Assembly: GCF_001544575.2 (NCBI RefSeq)
Contig: NZ_FCNY02000001.1
Coordinates: 620,001 to 684,000 of the forward strand
DNA: 64,000 nt
Reading direction: 5' to 3'
From: Caballeronia cordobensis
Lineage (GTDB): Bacteria > Pseudomonadota > Gammaproteobacteria > Burkholderiales > Burkholderiaceae
How positions within the stretch are numbered: position 1 is the stretch's first letter; each line of letters starts with the position of its first letter. The notes below the pieces were generated by a model that did no database searches, had not been told where the DNA came from, and saw only the letters and a list, made by a program, of their open reading frames with translations. Both the position numbers and the translations under genes were made by a program. Below, in pieces: positions 1 through 9,255 of the stretch.

Positions 1-2
1 CG

Positions 3-1547
3 CACGCCGACGCGTTGCGCCACGGCTTGCGCGGCATCGAAAAAGAAAGCCTGCGCGTGACGCCGCACGGCAAGCTCGCGATGACGCCGCATCCGCGCGC
101 GTTCGGATCGGCGCTGACGCATCCGCTCATCACGACCGATTACTCCGAGGCGCTCGTCGAGCTCATCACGCCGGCCGAATCGGATGTCGCGGTGACGCTC
201 GATTCGCTCGATACGCTGCATCGTTTCGCGTACGCGCACATGGGCGACGAGTTGCTCTGGAATAACTCGATGCCCAATTCGCTGCCGCCGGAGGACGAAA
301 TTCCGTTCGGCTATTACGGCACGTCGAACATCGGCACGCTGAAGACGGTGTACCGGCGCGGGCTCGCGCTGCGTTATGGCCGCACGATGCAATGCATCGC
401 CGGCATCCACTACAACTATTCGCTCAACGAAGCGGTGTGGCGCGCGTGGCAGGCGCTCGACAACACGAGCACGCTGTCGGCGCAGGACTTCCAGTCGGAA
501 CGCTACTTCGCGCTGATCCGCAATTTCCGCCGCACGAGTTGGCTGCTGATGTATCTGTTCGGCGCGTCGCCGGCGCTGAACAAGCGCTTTGTCGAAGGCA
601 AGGCGCATCATCTCGAATCGTTCGACGCCGACACGTTCTATCTGCCGCACGCGACCAGCCTGCGCATGAGCGATCTCGGCTACACGAACAATCCGGCGCA
701 GGCGGACCTGCTGCCGAGCTACGACGACCTCGACGCCTATCTCGACGTGCTCGCCAAAGCGGTGAGCCAGCCTTACGCGCCCTACGAAGCCATCGGCACG
801 CAGCGCGACGGCGAGTGGGTGCAGATCAACACCAACGTCCTGCAGATCGAAAACGAGTTCTACTCGACGATCCGTCCGAAGCGCATCACGCACTCGGGCG
901 AACGTCCGCTGCATGCGCTGGCCGAGCGCGGCGTGCAGTACATCGAAGTGCGCTGCCTCGACATCGATCCGTTCGTGCCGACCGGCATTTCGCTCGAAAC
1001 CGCGCGCTTTCTCGATGCGTATCTGCTGTATTGCGCACTCGAAGACAGCCCGCTCTTGCCGCGCGAGGCGAGCATCGAGGCGAATGGCAATTTCAGCGCG
1101 GTGGCGAAGGAAGGACGCAAACCGGGTCTTGCGCTTCAGCGCGACGGCGCGAGCGTGCCGATGCGGCAATGGGCCGAAGAACTCTTCGATGCCATCGCGC
1201 CCGTCGCGAAGACGCTCGATGCACTCCACGGCCACGACGACCACTCGCGCGCGCTCGCAGCGCTGCGGCCGCGCATCGCGGATGCGTCGCTCACGCCGTC
1301 GGCCCGCGTGCTTCAAATCATGCGCGAGCAGCACCAGTCTTTCGACGACTTCGCGCTCGAACTCAGCACGCGTCACGCGGAAGACTTTCGCGCGCGTCCG
1401 CTTTCCGTGGACGAAGAGCGCGCGATGGAAGAGCTCGCCGCGAAATCGCTCGTCGAGCAGACGGTGGTCGAAAGCCGCGACACCGAAACCTTCGATGCCT
1501 TCGTTGCCGCTTATCAGGTCTACAAACTGAACGCCGCGAGCGCCTGA
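3..1547 (+). CDS. gshA: Glutamate-cysteine ligase, 5' end cut by window edge
   Basis: ATP-dependent ligase that joins glutamate and cysteine, the first step of glutathione synthesis in the cytoplasm. The reading frame is open to the first base of the window, and the first readable residues ([19 protein letters not shown]) match the conserved N-terminal segment of the proteobacterial GshA family, so the true start lies upstream. About 514 residues are visible, close to the family's full length, so only a short N-terminal piece is missing. Conserved stretches include NNSMP near residue 80 and [16 protein letters not shown] near residue 105. The TTG at 15 is not a likely real start. Family call is confident from sequence. 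Confidence 0.9.
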   Translation, partial: HADALRHGLRGIEKESLRVTPHGKLAMTPHPRAFGSALTHPLITTDYSEALVELITPAESDVAVTLDSLDTLHRFAYAHMGDELLWNNSMPNSLPPEDEIPFGYYGTSNIGTLKTVYRRGLALRYGRTMQCIAGIHYNYSLNEAVWRAWQALDNTSTLSAQDFQSERYFALIRNFRRTSWLLMYLFGASPALNKRFVEGKAHHLESFDADTFYLPHATSLRMSDLGYTNNPAQADLLPSYDDLDAYLDVLAKAVSQPYAPYEAIGTQRDGEWVQINTNVLQIENEFYSTIRPKRITHSGERPLHALAERGVQYIEVRCLDIDPFVPTGISLETARFLDAYLLYCALEDSPLLPREASIEANGNFSAVAKEGRKPGLALQRDGASVPMRQWAEELFDAIAPVAKTLDALHGHDDHSRALAALRPRIADASLTPSARVLQIMREQHQSFDDFALELSTRHAEDFRARPLSVDEERAMEELAAKSLVEQTVVESRDTETFDAFVAAYQVYKLNAASA

Positions 1548-1681
1548 CGCAGATTTTTCCGCGCTCGCGGTTTTCGCGAACGGCAAGTTTTTCCGGTTGT
1601 GCAACAGTGGGAAACGCACCGCAACATCATCGGCTGAGTGAGGTCAAAATGTTGCCGAGTTTTTCGACGATCGGGGGAGCA

Positions 1682-2239
1682 ATGATTAAGAAGTTCTTCG
1701 GCGCGGCCGCGCTGGGGGCCGCGTCGCTCGCAGTGTTGAGCGGCTGCGCGGTGCAGGACCAGGTCAGCAGCACGACGATGGAACAGGCCACCGCGCCGCT
1801 CACGTGCATGAGCAAGGCCGAATGCGACGCCTGGTGGGCGCGCGCGCAAGTCTGGGTGACGAACCACTCGGAGTACAAGCTCCAGACCATCACGGATTCG
1901 ATCATCCAGACGGCGGGACCGTCGAGCGGCAAGCGCGCGCTCGCGTATCAGATCACGAAGACGCCGACCAACGAAGGCACCGCGACCATCGGCTTCGCGG
2001 CGCACTGCGAGCATCCGCTCGGCTGCGAGCCGAATCCGTGGCAGGCGGGCGCGGACTTCAAGCAGTTCGTGCGCAACGGTCCGGGGCTTCGCAAGACGGC
2101 GACGCCGCAGGCCGGCGTTTCGCCCGTCGCGCCCGCGCCGGCTCCGGGCGGCGTGCAGGTCAGCCCGCTCGATCAGCCCGCCCCGCTCAATCTGGAAAGC
2201 CAGCCGGGCCAGTCGGTCACGCCGCTCGCGCCGCAGTGA
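1682..2239 (+). CDS. Small predicted lipoprotein of unknown function
   Basis: 185 residues. The N-terminus (MIKKFFGAAALGAASLAVLSGC) is a lipoprotein signal with lipobox LSGC, so the mature protein should start at Cys22 and be lipid-anchored in the envelope. The middle part has conserved-looking Cys and Trp residues (TCMSKAECDAWWARAQVW, then AAHCEHPLGCEPNPW), which suggests a compact disulfide-stabilised domain. The last 50 residues are rich in Pro, Ala and Gln and are probably disordered. It lies 134 bp after gshA and converges on the efflux gene with only 7 bp between stops. I do not recognise the family. Confidence 0.8.
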   Translation: MIKKFFGAAALGAASLAVLSGCAVQDQVSSTTMEQATAPLTCMSKAECDAWWARAQVWVTNHSEYKLQTITDSIIQTAGPSSGKRALAYQITKTPTNEGTATIGFAAHCEHPLGCEPNPWQAGADFKQFVRNGPGLRKTATPQAGVSPVAPAPAPGGVQVSPLDQPAPLNLESQPGQSVTPLAPQ

Positions 2240-2246
2240 CGCCGGA

Positions 2247-3809
2247 TCAATGTCCCATCGAGGCTGACGCGCCCTTCTTCGGCCGCGTCAGCCAGACCAT
2301 CGCCGCCAGCACGAGAAACGCATAGAAGGAGATGCGGAAGAAGTCGTTGGTCGACATCATGTACGCCTGCGCCGACACGACGCGATCCAGTTGCGCCGTC
2401 AGCGCCTGTCCCGACAGTCCCAGTCCTGAAAGCAGATCCGAATAGGCCGTCGTGCCCGCCGAATACGGCGTCACGGATTCGGTGAGACGCGCGTGATGGC
2501 GGATCATGCCGTTCTCCCAGAAGGTCGTGCTCACCGCCGTGCCGATCGCGCCCGACAAGGTGCGCAGAAAGTTCGACAGCCCCGCCGCGCCCGCGAGCCG
2601 TTCGTCGGAAACGCTGGAGAGCGTGATCGTCGTCATCGGCACGAAGAAGCACGCGACGCCGATGCCCTGAATCAGACGCGGATAGATGATCTCGTGGAAC
2701 GGCGTGTCGAGCGTGAACGTCGAGTTCCAGTGCGACACGAACGCAAACGTGATGAACGCGAAACTCGCGATCACCCGCAGATTGAGCCGATGCATGTTCT
2801 GCCCGATGAGCGGCGACAGCACCAGCGCGAGAATGCCGACCGGCGCGGTCGCGAGACCCGCGAGCCACGGCGTGTAGCCCAGCACGGTTTGCAGCCAGAG
2901 CGGCAGCACGACCACCGAGCCGAAGAACGCGAGAAAGCCGAGCGACGTGATGAGCACGCCCATCGCAAAATTGCGGTCGCGGAACAGCGAGAGGTCGATC
3001 ACCGGTTCCTTCTCGGTCAACTCCCACGCGAACATGAAGGCGAGCGACACCGCCGAGACGATCGCCAGCGTCACGATGAGGTTCGAGCTGAACCAGTCGT
3101 GATCCTTGCCGAGGTCGAGCATCATCTGCAAACACGCGACGCCGATCACGAGCAGCGCAAGGCCGACGGCGTCGATGCGCTGCTGCGTGGTCTTGGTTTC
3201 GTGGCCGCGCAGGAGGAAATACGCGATCGCCGCCGAAAACATCCCGATCGGCACGTTGATGTAGAAGATCCACGGCCAGGTGAAGTTATCGGTGATGTAG
3301 CCGCCCATCACGGGGCCGAAGATCGGCGCGACGATCACGGTCATCGCCCAGAGACCGAGCGCGAGGCCACGTTTTTCGGGCGGATAGCTGCGCATGAGGA
3401 TGGTTTGCGAGAGCGGGACCATCGGGCCGGAGACGAGGCCTTGCAACAGCCGGAACGCAATCAGCGATTCGAAGTTGTGCGCGAGCCCGCACAGCGCGGA
3501 GGCGATCGAGAACAGCAGCACGGAGATCGTGAACAGTTTGACCTCGCCGACGCGCCGCGCGAGCCAGCCGGTCAGCGGCACCGCAATCGCGGACGCGACC
3601 GAATACGACGAAATGACCCACGTGCCTTCGCTCGTCGCGACGCCGAGGCTGCCGGAGATGGTCGGAACGGCGACGTTCGCGATCGACGTGTCGAGCACCT
3701 CCATGAAGGTGCCGAGGGCGAGGCCCATCGTGAGCAAGGCGAGGATGCCGCCCTTGAGCGGTAACGGTGCGGGCGGCGAGGCGGGCGCGCTCGTCGTGGA
3801 TGCGGACAT
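2247..3809 (-). CDS. DHA2-family (EmrB/QacA-type) multidrug MFS transporter
   Basis: 520-residue inner-membrane drug:proton antiporter of the 14-TM DHA2 group. The first helix carries the family motif LDTSIANVAVPTISG (about residues 39-53). RLLQGLVSGPMVPLSQTIL and GLALGLWAMTVIVAPIFGPVMGG are motif A/C-like segments. The gene lies 109 bp downstream of a MarR regulator on the same strand, so the pair is probably co-transcribed and drug-inducible. No HlyD/EmrA periplasmic adaptor is present nearby, which is unusual for an EmrB partner; the outer-membrane factor at 5073 is on the other strand. Substrate cannot be read from sequence. Confidence 0.88.
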   Translation of the reverse strand: MSASTTSAPASPPAPLPLKGGILALLTMGLALGTFMEVLDTSIANVAVPTISGSLGVATSEGTWVISSYSVASAIAVPLTGWLARRVGEVKLFTISVLLFSIASALCGLAHNFESLIAFRLLQGLVSGPMVPLSQTILMRSYPPEKRGLALGLWAMTVIVAPIFGPVMGGYITDNFTWPWIFYINVPIGMFSAAIAYFLLRGHETKTTQQRIDAVGLALLVIGVACLQMMLDLGKDHDWFSSNLIVTLAIVSAVSLAFMFAWELTEKEPVIDLSLFRDRNFAMGVLITSLGFLAFFGSVVVLPLWLQTVLGYTPWLAGLATAPVGILALVLSPLIGQNMHRLNLRVIASFAFITFAFVSHWNSTFTLDTPFHEIIYPRLIQGIGVACFFVPMTTITLSSVSDERLAGAAGLSNFLRTLSGAIGTAVSTTFWENGMIRHHARLTESVTPYSAGTTAYSDLLSGLGLSGQALTAQLDRVVSAQAYMMSTNDFFRISFYAFLVLAAMVWLTRPKKGASASMGH

Positions 3810-3918
3810 GTTCGGTTCTCCGGTGCTCGAAGCGCGCGTTACGCGCGAGCGTTTTCTTGTCGGGGCATTCTCTGCTCAGGCAGTGAATATGGCGCAAAGA
3901 ATTGCCTGGTTTCTCGGA

Positions 3919-4416
3919 TTAATCAGATGGTTCTTCGTCTATCCCGCAGGGCGCGCAGTCCGCCATCGGCGTATTGCCGATGATGCGCGCGAGCATCGCG
4001 ATCAGCAGATCCAGCTCGGCGCGGCTGAAACCGTGCAACTGCTCGTTGAGCATCGCCGCGCCGATGGCGGGAAGACGGCTCGCCGCATCGCGCCCGCGCG
4101 CCGTCAGACTCAGTTCGACGATGCGCCGGTCAGCCTCGCTGCGCGCGCGGCTGACGAAACCCTTCTTCTCGAGCCGGTCGAGCATACGCGTCATCGATCC
4201 GCTGTCGTAGGACATCTCGCGCGACAACTCCAGCGGCGTGCGCGCCCGCCCCGACGCCAGCATCATGATCACGCCGATTTGCGGCGACGTCAGATCGAGC
4301 GGTTTGAGCGCCTGATCGGTTCGCATGACGAGCACGTTGCGCGCCTTGGCGAGATAGTAGCCGAGGCTGGTTTCGAGTTGAATCGTGTCGGGATCGTAAA
4401 GCGGTTCGCTGTTCAT
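3919..4416 (-). CDS. MarR-family transcriptional regulator
   Basis: 165-residue winged-helix repressor. The DNA-binding core is visible at about residues 50-115 (LTSPQIGVIMMLASG, SYDSGSMTRMLDRLEKKGFVSRARSEADRRIVELSLTARG). It precedes the DHA2 efflux gene in the same direction and probably represses itself and the pump. Upstream there is a sigma70-like promoter (4500-4528) whose -10 touches a perfect 7-bp inverted repeat (4481-4501), consistent with autoregulation. The ligand is unknown. Confidence 0.87.
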   Translation of the reverse strand: MNSEPLYDPDTIQLETSLGYYLAKARNVLVMRTDQALKPLDLTSPQIGVIMMLASGRARTPLELSREMSYDSGSMTRMLDRLEKKGFVSRARSEADRRIVELSLTARGRDAASRLPAIGAAMLNEQLHGFSRAELDLLIAMLARIIGNTPMADCAPCGIDEEPSD

Positions 4417-4480
4417 GCCACGTCAATCGTACGGATGATGCACGCTTGCGACACTCGGTCGCGTTTCGCAAAGGCAACAA

Positions 4481-4501
4481 CTGCTGAAAAGCAATCAGCA
4501 G
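4481..4501. promoter_or_regulatory. Candidate MarR operator (inverted repeat)
   Basis: Perfect inverted repeat CTGCTGA-N7-TCAGCAG. It overlaps the -10 element and lies about where the marR transcript should start, the usual place for an autorepressing MarR site. Binding is inferred from position only. Confidence 0.5.
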
Positions 4502-4528
4502 TATCTTGAAAAGTAGTTGCTCAGTCAA
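4500..4528 (-). promoter_or_regulatory. Predicted sigma70 promoter of the marR-efflux pair
   Basis: Read on the minus strand: -35 TTGACT (complement of 4523-4528), 17-bp spacer, -10 GATACT (complement of 4500-4505). Five of six and four of six matches to consensus. Confidence 0.55.
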
Positions 4529-4623
4529 TATTATTCTATGCAACGAGTTACGCGCACGATGCGCCGCCCGCAACCATGTTCTGATCGCCAGCCGCGTCGT
4601 TTCGACGCCCGAAGGACCCACCC

Positions 4624-4899
4624 ATGACCCGCTTTGCCCGCACCGCCCGCCGACGCATCGGCCCTATCGGCAGCATGATCGCCAACGCTTCCCGTCACTT
4701 CGTCCCGGCGAAGTTGAGTTCCTGGAAACTCGCGTTGTATGTGATCGTGTTCCTGCTGCCGGGCGGATCGTTCGCGGTGCTGGGCATGGGATGGTTCGAG
4801 AACCGGCATCGGCGGCGCAATTCGGCCTCCGCTGCCGGGTCCAAGCAGGCATCCGCGCGGCCGCTGCTTCGCCCGCCGTGCACGGACGGCGCGCCGTAA
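4624..4899 (+). CDS. Small single-span membrane protein, unknown function
   Basis: 91 residues. It has a basic N-terminus, then one hydrophobic span (WKLALYVIVFLLPGGSFAVLGMGWF, about residues 38-62), then an Arg/Ala/Pro-rich tail. ATG at 4624 follows a run of purine-poor sequence without a strong Shine-Dalgarno site. It is divergent from marR. The hydrophobic span looks like real coding, but no family is recognised and expression is uncertain. Confidence 0.5.
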   Translation: MTRFARTARRRIGPIGSMIANASRHFVPAKLSSWKLALYVIVFLLPGGSFAVLGMGWFENRHRRRNSASAAGSKQASARPLLRPPCTDGAP

Positions 4900-5072
4900 C
4901 GCGTCGTAACCGATACGTCCTGCCGCGTAACACCCGCCTTACGGCGAGCCCGTTACGCTAACGTCTGCCTGACGCGCGCCTCACATCGGCGCGCGCCGCG
5001 TTCCGTTACCATCTCGGCTTCGCCCTCCGTCGCATCGATCGGAGCCGCGCCGACAGGAATTCCGACAAGCAG

Positions 5073-6602
5073 ATGCCGTATCGCCCCGCCCTTCCCGCCT
5101 CCGCTCCCGCCGCCATGCGCTGCCTGACTGCCGCCGTGCTCGCGATGTTCATCGCGGGCTGCGCCGTCGGGCCCGACTATCAGCGCCCCGCCACCGCCGT
5201 TCCGGCCAGCTACAAGGAAGCGCCCGATGGCTGGAAGGTCGCGCAGCCCGCCGACCAGACCGACCGCGGCGCGTGGTGGACCATCTACAACGACACGCGC
5301 CTCGACGATCTTGAAGCGCAATTGAATCAGTCGAACCAGAGCATCGCGCAGTTCGCGGCGGCTTACCGGCAGGCGCGCGCGCTCGTCGGCGAAGCGCGCG
5401 CGGCCTATTTCCCGGTAATCGGCGCGTCGGCGTCGGCGTCGCGCGCGGGAACGGGCGCGGGCAACCGCTCGACCAGCAGTTCCAGCTTCGGCCAGCAAGG
5501 CTCGGTGAACAACCAGTTCAGCCTCGCGCTCGACGCGAGCTGGGAGCCGGACCTGTGGGGCAGCGTCTCGCGCACGGTCGCCGGTCAGAAGGCGGGCCAG
5601 CAGGGCGCCGCCGCCGATCTCGCCAACGCGCGTCTCTCCGCGCAGGCCACGCTCGCGCAGAGCTACTTCCAGTTGCGCTCGCTGGACGCCCAGCAAAAGC
5701 TCCTCGACGAGACCGTCGCGGCTTACCAGCAGTCGCTCAAGCTCACGCAGAACCAGTATGCGCAAGGCATCGTCGCGCGTTCGGACGTGATTCAGGCGCA
5801 AACGCAGCTGCAATCCGCGCAGGCATCCGCCATCGACAACGGCGTCGCCCGCGCGCAGTTCGAGCACGCGATTGCGGTGCTCGTCGGCGAGCCGGCGTCG
5901 ACGTTCTCGATTCCGCCGATCCCGCTCGACGCGACGCCGCCCACCGTGCCCGTGCAAATGCCGTCGGCGATTCTCGAGCGCCGTCCCGATATCGCTTCGG
6001 CGGAGCGGAAGGCGGCGGCGGCGAACGAGCAGATCGGCATCGAAATGGCCGCGTATTTCCCCACGCTCACGCTCTCGGCGCAAGGCGGCTTCGAAAGCTC
6101 GGTGCTGTCGCAATTGCTGCGTGCGCCGTCGCGCTTCTGGACGCTCGGACCGGACATCGCCGCGACGATCTTCGACGGCGGCCTGCGCGCCGCGCGCACC
6201 GAAGCCGCGCGCGCCGCCTATGACCAGAACGTCGCGACCTACCGGCAGACGGTGCTCACCGCGTTCCAGGACGTCGAAGACAATCTCGCGTCGCTGCGCA
6301 TTCTGGAGAAGGAAATCGTGGTGCAACAGCAGGCCGTCGAGTCCGCGCAGCAGGCGCTTGCGATCATCAACAATCAGTACAAGGCGGGAACGGTCGCGTT
6401 CATCAACGTGCTGACCGCGCAAACCACGGCGTTCACCGCGCAGCAGAAGCTCGCGAATATCGCGGGGCAGCGCATGGTGTCGTCGGTGGGACTGGTGAAG
6501 GCGCTCGGCGGCGGCTGGGACGTCGCGCAGATGGATCGCGAGACGGGCGGCGTGGAAGCGCCCGCGCCCGCTTCGGGTCCGGCGCAAACCGCCAGCCGCT
6601 GA
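5073..6602 (+). CDS. NodT/TolC-family outer-membrane efflux lipoprotein
   Basis: 509-residue outer-membrane channel of tripartite efflux pumps. A lipobox (FIAGC) follows a hydrophobic signal; the second in-frame ATG at 5115 gives a more typical signal peptide (MRCLTAAVLAMFIAGC) and is an equally good start. Mature sequence opens with AVGPDYQRP, the hallmark of the NodT/OprM group. Two OEP repeats follow, with LDASWEPDLWG and the ILERRPDIASAERKAAAANEQIGIEMAAYFP segment typical of RND partners. No RND pump or adaptor gene is adjacent, so this is an orphan channel. It converges on gspN with 3 bp between stops. Confidence 0.9.
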   Translation: MPYRPALPASAPAAMRCLTAAVLAMFIAGCAVGPDYQRPATAVPASYKEAPDGWKVAQPADQTDRGAWWTIYNDTRLDDLEAQLNQSNQSIAQFAAAYRQARALVGEARAAYFPVIGASASASRAGTGAGNRSTSSSSFGQQGSVNNQFSLALDASWEPDLWGSVSRTVAGQKAGQQGAAADLANARLSAQATLAQSYFQLRSLDAQQKLLDETVAAYQQSLKLTQNQYAQGIVARSDVIQAQTQLQSAQASAIDNGVARAQFEHAIAVLVGEPASTFSIPPIPLDATPPTVPVQMPSAILERRPDIASAERKAAAANEQIGIEMAAYFPTLTLSAQGGFESSVLSQLLRAPSRFWTLGPDIAATIFDGGLRAARTEAARAAYDQNVATYRQTVLTAFQDVEDNLASLRILEKEIVVQQQAVESAQQALAIINNQYKAGTVAFINVLTAQTTAFTAQQKLANIAGQRMVSSVGLVKALGGGWDVAQMDRETGGVEAPAPASGPAQTASR

Positions 6603-6605
6603 GTG

Positions 6606-7385
6606 CTATCGCATGAAGGTGAGCGCGACCGTATCCGGGTCGGTGTGACGGCCGAGCAGGTTCAGGAGACCCGCGAGATTCTCGCGCTGTTCGGGCGCGG
6701 CGGTCGCGGTGCCCTGAAACGACGTCGATTCCGGCGCGATCGAGCCGTTGCCGTTGAGCATCAGCGGGCCTTTGCTGGTCGTCAGATCGATCGTCGCGGA
6801 CGCGCCCTGCGCCTGCAGCGCGACGCGGTATGAACCGAGCGGCTTCACGCGCGAGACGCGCGAAGCCATGTCGTCAAGCGTGACGACCACTTGTCCATAA
6901 GCGTTGCGGTTCAGCAAACGGAACTCGGTCCACGAGAGCCGCACCGCGCCATCGAAATCCAGCGTGTTGAACGGCGCGCCCAGACCGGCGAGCAGCGTCG
7001 CGGGCACCGCAATCTGTCCGGCCGTGAGCGTCGCGCCGCGCGGGCTGGCGTCGAGAATCACGGCATCGGGCATGGCGTCCGTCTGGCGCATCGTCATGTG
7101 GATGCGGCCGGTGAAAAGCGGCAGGAACGACGTCGTCCATTCGATGCGCCCCGGCAGCAGCGTCGCGCCTGCGCCGTCGCTGCCCGCGGCGAGCATCAGC
7201 GTGGCCGAGCCTTGCCAGAGCGATCCCGATGGATCGACGAGATTCACGTGGCCGCCCGTCGCCTTCGAGAACTGCGGCACGATCCACGCGGCGGGCATCA
7301 TCACGAGCAGCGTGCCCGCGACCGATATCAGCATCACGAAGATCGCCGGCAAGGCGAGCCGGATTCGTCGCGTCCAGTAACTCAT
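6606..7385 (-). CDS. gspN: Type II secretion protein N
   Basis: 259 residues. One N-terminal membrane anchor (RLALPAIFVMLISVAGTLLVMMPAAW) is followed by a periplasmic beta-rich domain (GGHVNLVDPSGSLWQGSATL). GspN is an accessory inner-membrane/periplasmic subunit of the T2SS present in a subset of systems. Start chosen at 7385 because ATG overlaps the gspM stop as ATGA (7382-7385), the coupling used throughout this operon. It is the last gene of the operon. Confidence 0.88.
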   Translation of the reverse strand: MSYWTRRIRLALPAIFVMLISVAGTLLVMMPAAWIVPQFSKATGGHVNLVDPSGSLWQGSATLMLAAGSDGAGATLLPGRIEWTTSFLPLFTGRIHMTMRQTDAMPDAVILDASPRGATLTAGQIAVPATLLAGLGAPFNTLDFDGAVRLSWTEFRLLNRNAYGQVVVTLDDMASRVSRVKPLGSYRVALQAQGASATIDLTTSKGPLMLNGNGSIAPESTSFQGTATAAPEQRENLAGLLNLLGRHTDPDTVALTFMR

Positions 7386-7885
7386 TTCGTGCCGGCCGGT
7401 TGCAGCGAAGCGGTCAGATCGACCTGGCCGTCCTGCTTGAGCGCCGTGACGCGCGCGTCCGACACTTGCACCTTGAACTGCTTGCGCGCGTCGTCGAGCC
7501 ACATCGTCCAGTTCGGGAACGACGCGTTCTTCAACTGGATCTGCACCGCCGCGCCGATCACCTGAATCTGCGTCGGCTGCATGCCGTTGTCCGCGAGCGA
7601 CTTGGCGAGCGCATCGCGCAGCGCGCCGCCGGTCGGCATCACGCCTTCCGTGGCGGGCGCGAGCGAGCGCGCTTCGTTGGCTTGCGCGTTCATCGTCGCG
7701 AGCTGGCGCTGCATTGCCGGCAAGCTCTGGCGCAGCCGCGCGCGGCCTTCGTACGCGGGCGCCCACAGCAGGAGATACACCAGCGCGATGCCGAGCGCGA
7801 TGCCGCCCCACATCAGCAGCGTCTTTTCGCGCGGTGTGCGCACTTCCCAGAATTCCGACAGCGAACGTCCGATTTCCGCTTTCAT
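7382..7885 (-). CDS. gspM: Type II secretion protein M
   Basis: 167 residues. Short cytoplasmic N-terminus (FWEVRTPREKTLLMW), one TM segment (GGIALGIALVYLLLWAPA) and a small periplasmic ferredoxin-like domain. GspM is the inner-membrane platform subunit that pairs with GspL. Start at 7885 is set by a four-base ATGA overlap with the gspL stop. Confidence 0.9.
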   Translation of the reverse strand: MKAEIGRSLSEFWEVRTPREKTLLMWGGIALGIALVYLLLWAPAYEGRARLRQSLPAMQRQLATMNAQANEARSLAPATEGVMPTGGALRDALAKSLADNGMQPTQIQVIGAAVQIQLKNASFPNWTMWLDDARKQFKVQVSDARVTALKQDGQVDLTASLQPAGTK

Positions 7886-9219
7886 TGGCCGCTCCTGATC
7901 ATCCATTTGCCGGTGTTGCTGTCGATCGACCCGTTCAAGCCATTGGCCGCGAGACGCCTCGAAAGATCGGGATCGACCTTCGTTTCCGGCTTGAAGGTCA
8001 CTTCCAGATGCCGGTCGCGATAGTCGAGCCCCGCCACGCCGTTCACCGGCACGGGACCGAGCGAGCGCGCGAGGCCATCGGCGAGCGACAGGAAATCGGA
8101 CGGCGACAACTGACCCGACGCCACGCGCAGCCGGTCGAGGTTGCGCGCCATCTGATCCGGCGCGTCGAGCACGACGGTCGTCTTCGGGAACGCGTTGAGC
8201 AGAAGCTCGGTCATCTGCGCGCTGATGGCGTCCCGCTGGCGCGCGAGCTGCAGCCATTGCACATTGACGCCGATGACCGACACGATGACCGACGCCGCCA
8301 CGAGCGCGATCGGCACGCGCAGGCGGCGCACGGTCGCGCGGTCGAGACGCCACGGCTGCGCGGCGAATTCGAACTGGCACAGATCGAAGCGGCTCGCAAG
8401 CGCGTTGCGCGCGAGCGCTTCGAAGGCGATCGGCTGCGCGCCGGCGATAGCGGCCGCGGCATTGCGCGAGCCGGACAGACGCGGCTCGTCGCCGGGCAGA
8501 TCGACGAGCGAATACAGCGTCGCGGGATGATCGCCCGCGAGCGCGGCCAGCGTCGCTTCGATCGAATCGGCGGGCAGCGCGAGGCCTTCGCCGAGCGCCG
8601 CGCGTTCGCCGCGCGCAATCGCGATCTCGATGCGCGGCGTGCCGGACGCGGCGGGCGACGGCGCGGCCATCTCGCCGATCAGCGCGGGCGCGGTCGACAC
8701 GACATGACCGAACAGCCCGGCGATGAACGGCGTCGGCGCCGCGGCCGTTTGCTCGCCTTCTTCGGGAGCGCTGGCGGCCGGCACGGGCAGGCAGCGCGTC
8801 GCGGGCACGGCCTTGACGTTGCGATGCCCCGCGCCCGAAAACGCGCCGAGCACGAAGCGGAACCAGCCGCGATCGATCACGGCGACTACGCGCTTGCCAT
8901 CGGCGAGTTCGAGCGGATCGACCGCGATGTGGCACGTCTGCGGGTCCTGAATCAGTTGATCCTCGACGACGTTCGGCAGCGCCTGGCGCAAGCGCGGCCC
9001 CTTGAGCGGCGGCACGGACGCGGCGAGCAGCAGCGTGTCGCGCGCGGCGACGATCAGCACGGTCGAACTCGCGCGCGGCAACAGCCCGAGGGCCGCGCGG
9101 CCGGCGCGCTGCGGCTCGCCGCGCTTGTCGAGCAGCAGAAACGGCAAATCCGGCAGATGCCACTCTTCCGAGCGCACCGCGGGATCGCGCGGCGGCAGTA
9201 AAACGATCAGTGTGCTCAA
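7882..9219 (-). CDS. gspL: Type II secretion protein L
   Basis: 445-residue platform protein that links cytoplasmic ATPase GspE to the periplasmic side. N-terminal actin-like cytoplasmic domain (MSTLIVLLPP, LPNVVEDQLIQDPQTCHIA), TM helix near residues 295-315 (VPIALVAASVIVSVIGVNV), then a periplasmic ferredoxin-like domain. The best start is TTG at 9219, preceded by an AGAGGAAG ribosome-binding site about nine bases upstream; no ATG fits the conserved N-terminus. It overlaps gspM by 4 bp. Confidence 0.9.
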   Translation of the reverse strand: MSTLIVLLPPRDPAVRSEEWHLPDLPFLLLDKRGEPQRAGRAALGLLPRASSTVLIVAARDTLLLAASVPPLKGPRLRQALPNVVEDQLIQDPQTCHIAVDPLELADGKRVVAVIDRGWFRFVLGAFSGAGHRNVKAVPATRCLPVPAASAPEEGEQTAAAPTPFIAGLFGHVVSTAPALIGEMAAPSPAASGTPRIEIAIARGERAALGEGLALPADSIEATLAALAGDHPATLYSLVDLPGDEPRLSGSRNAAAAIAGAQPIAFEALARNALASRFDLCQFEFAAQPWRLDRATVRRLRVPIALVAASVIVSVIGVNVQWLQLARQRDAISAQMTELLLNAFPKTTVVLDAPDQMARNLDRLRVASGQLSPSDFLSLADGLARSLGPVPVNGVAGLDYRDRHLEVTFKPETKVDPDLSRRLAANGLNGSIDSNTGKWMIRSGQ

Positions 9220-9255
9220 AGGCCACTTCCTCTCATCAATGACAGCGGCACGTCG

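Noticed and set aside
2493-3764. Long open frame antisense to the DHA2 transporter (423 codons)
   Set aside because: It is Arg/His/Asp/Glu-rich without domain features, as expected for a shadow of a GC-rich gene. Many such frames oppose genes throughout this window.
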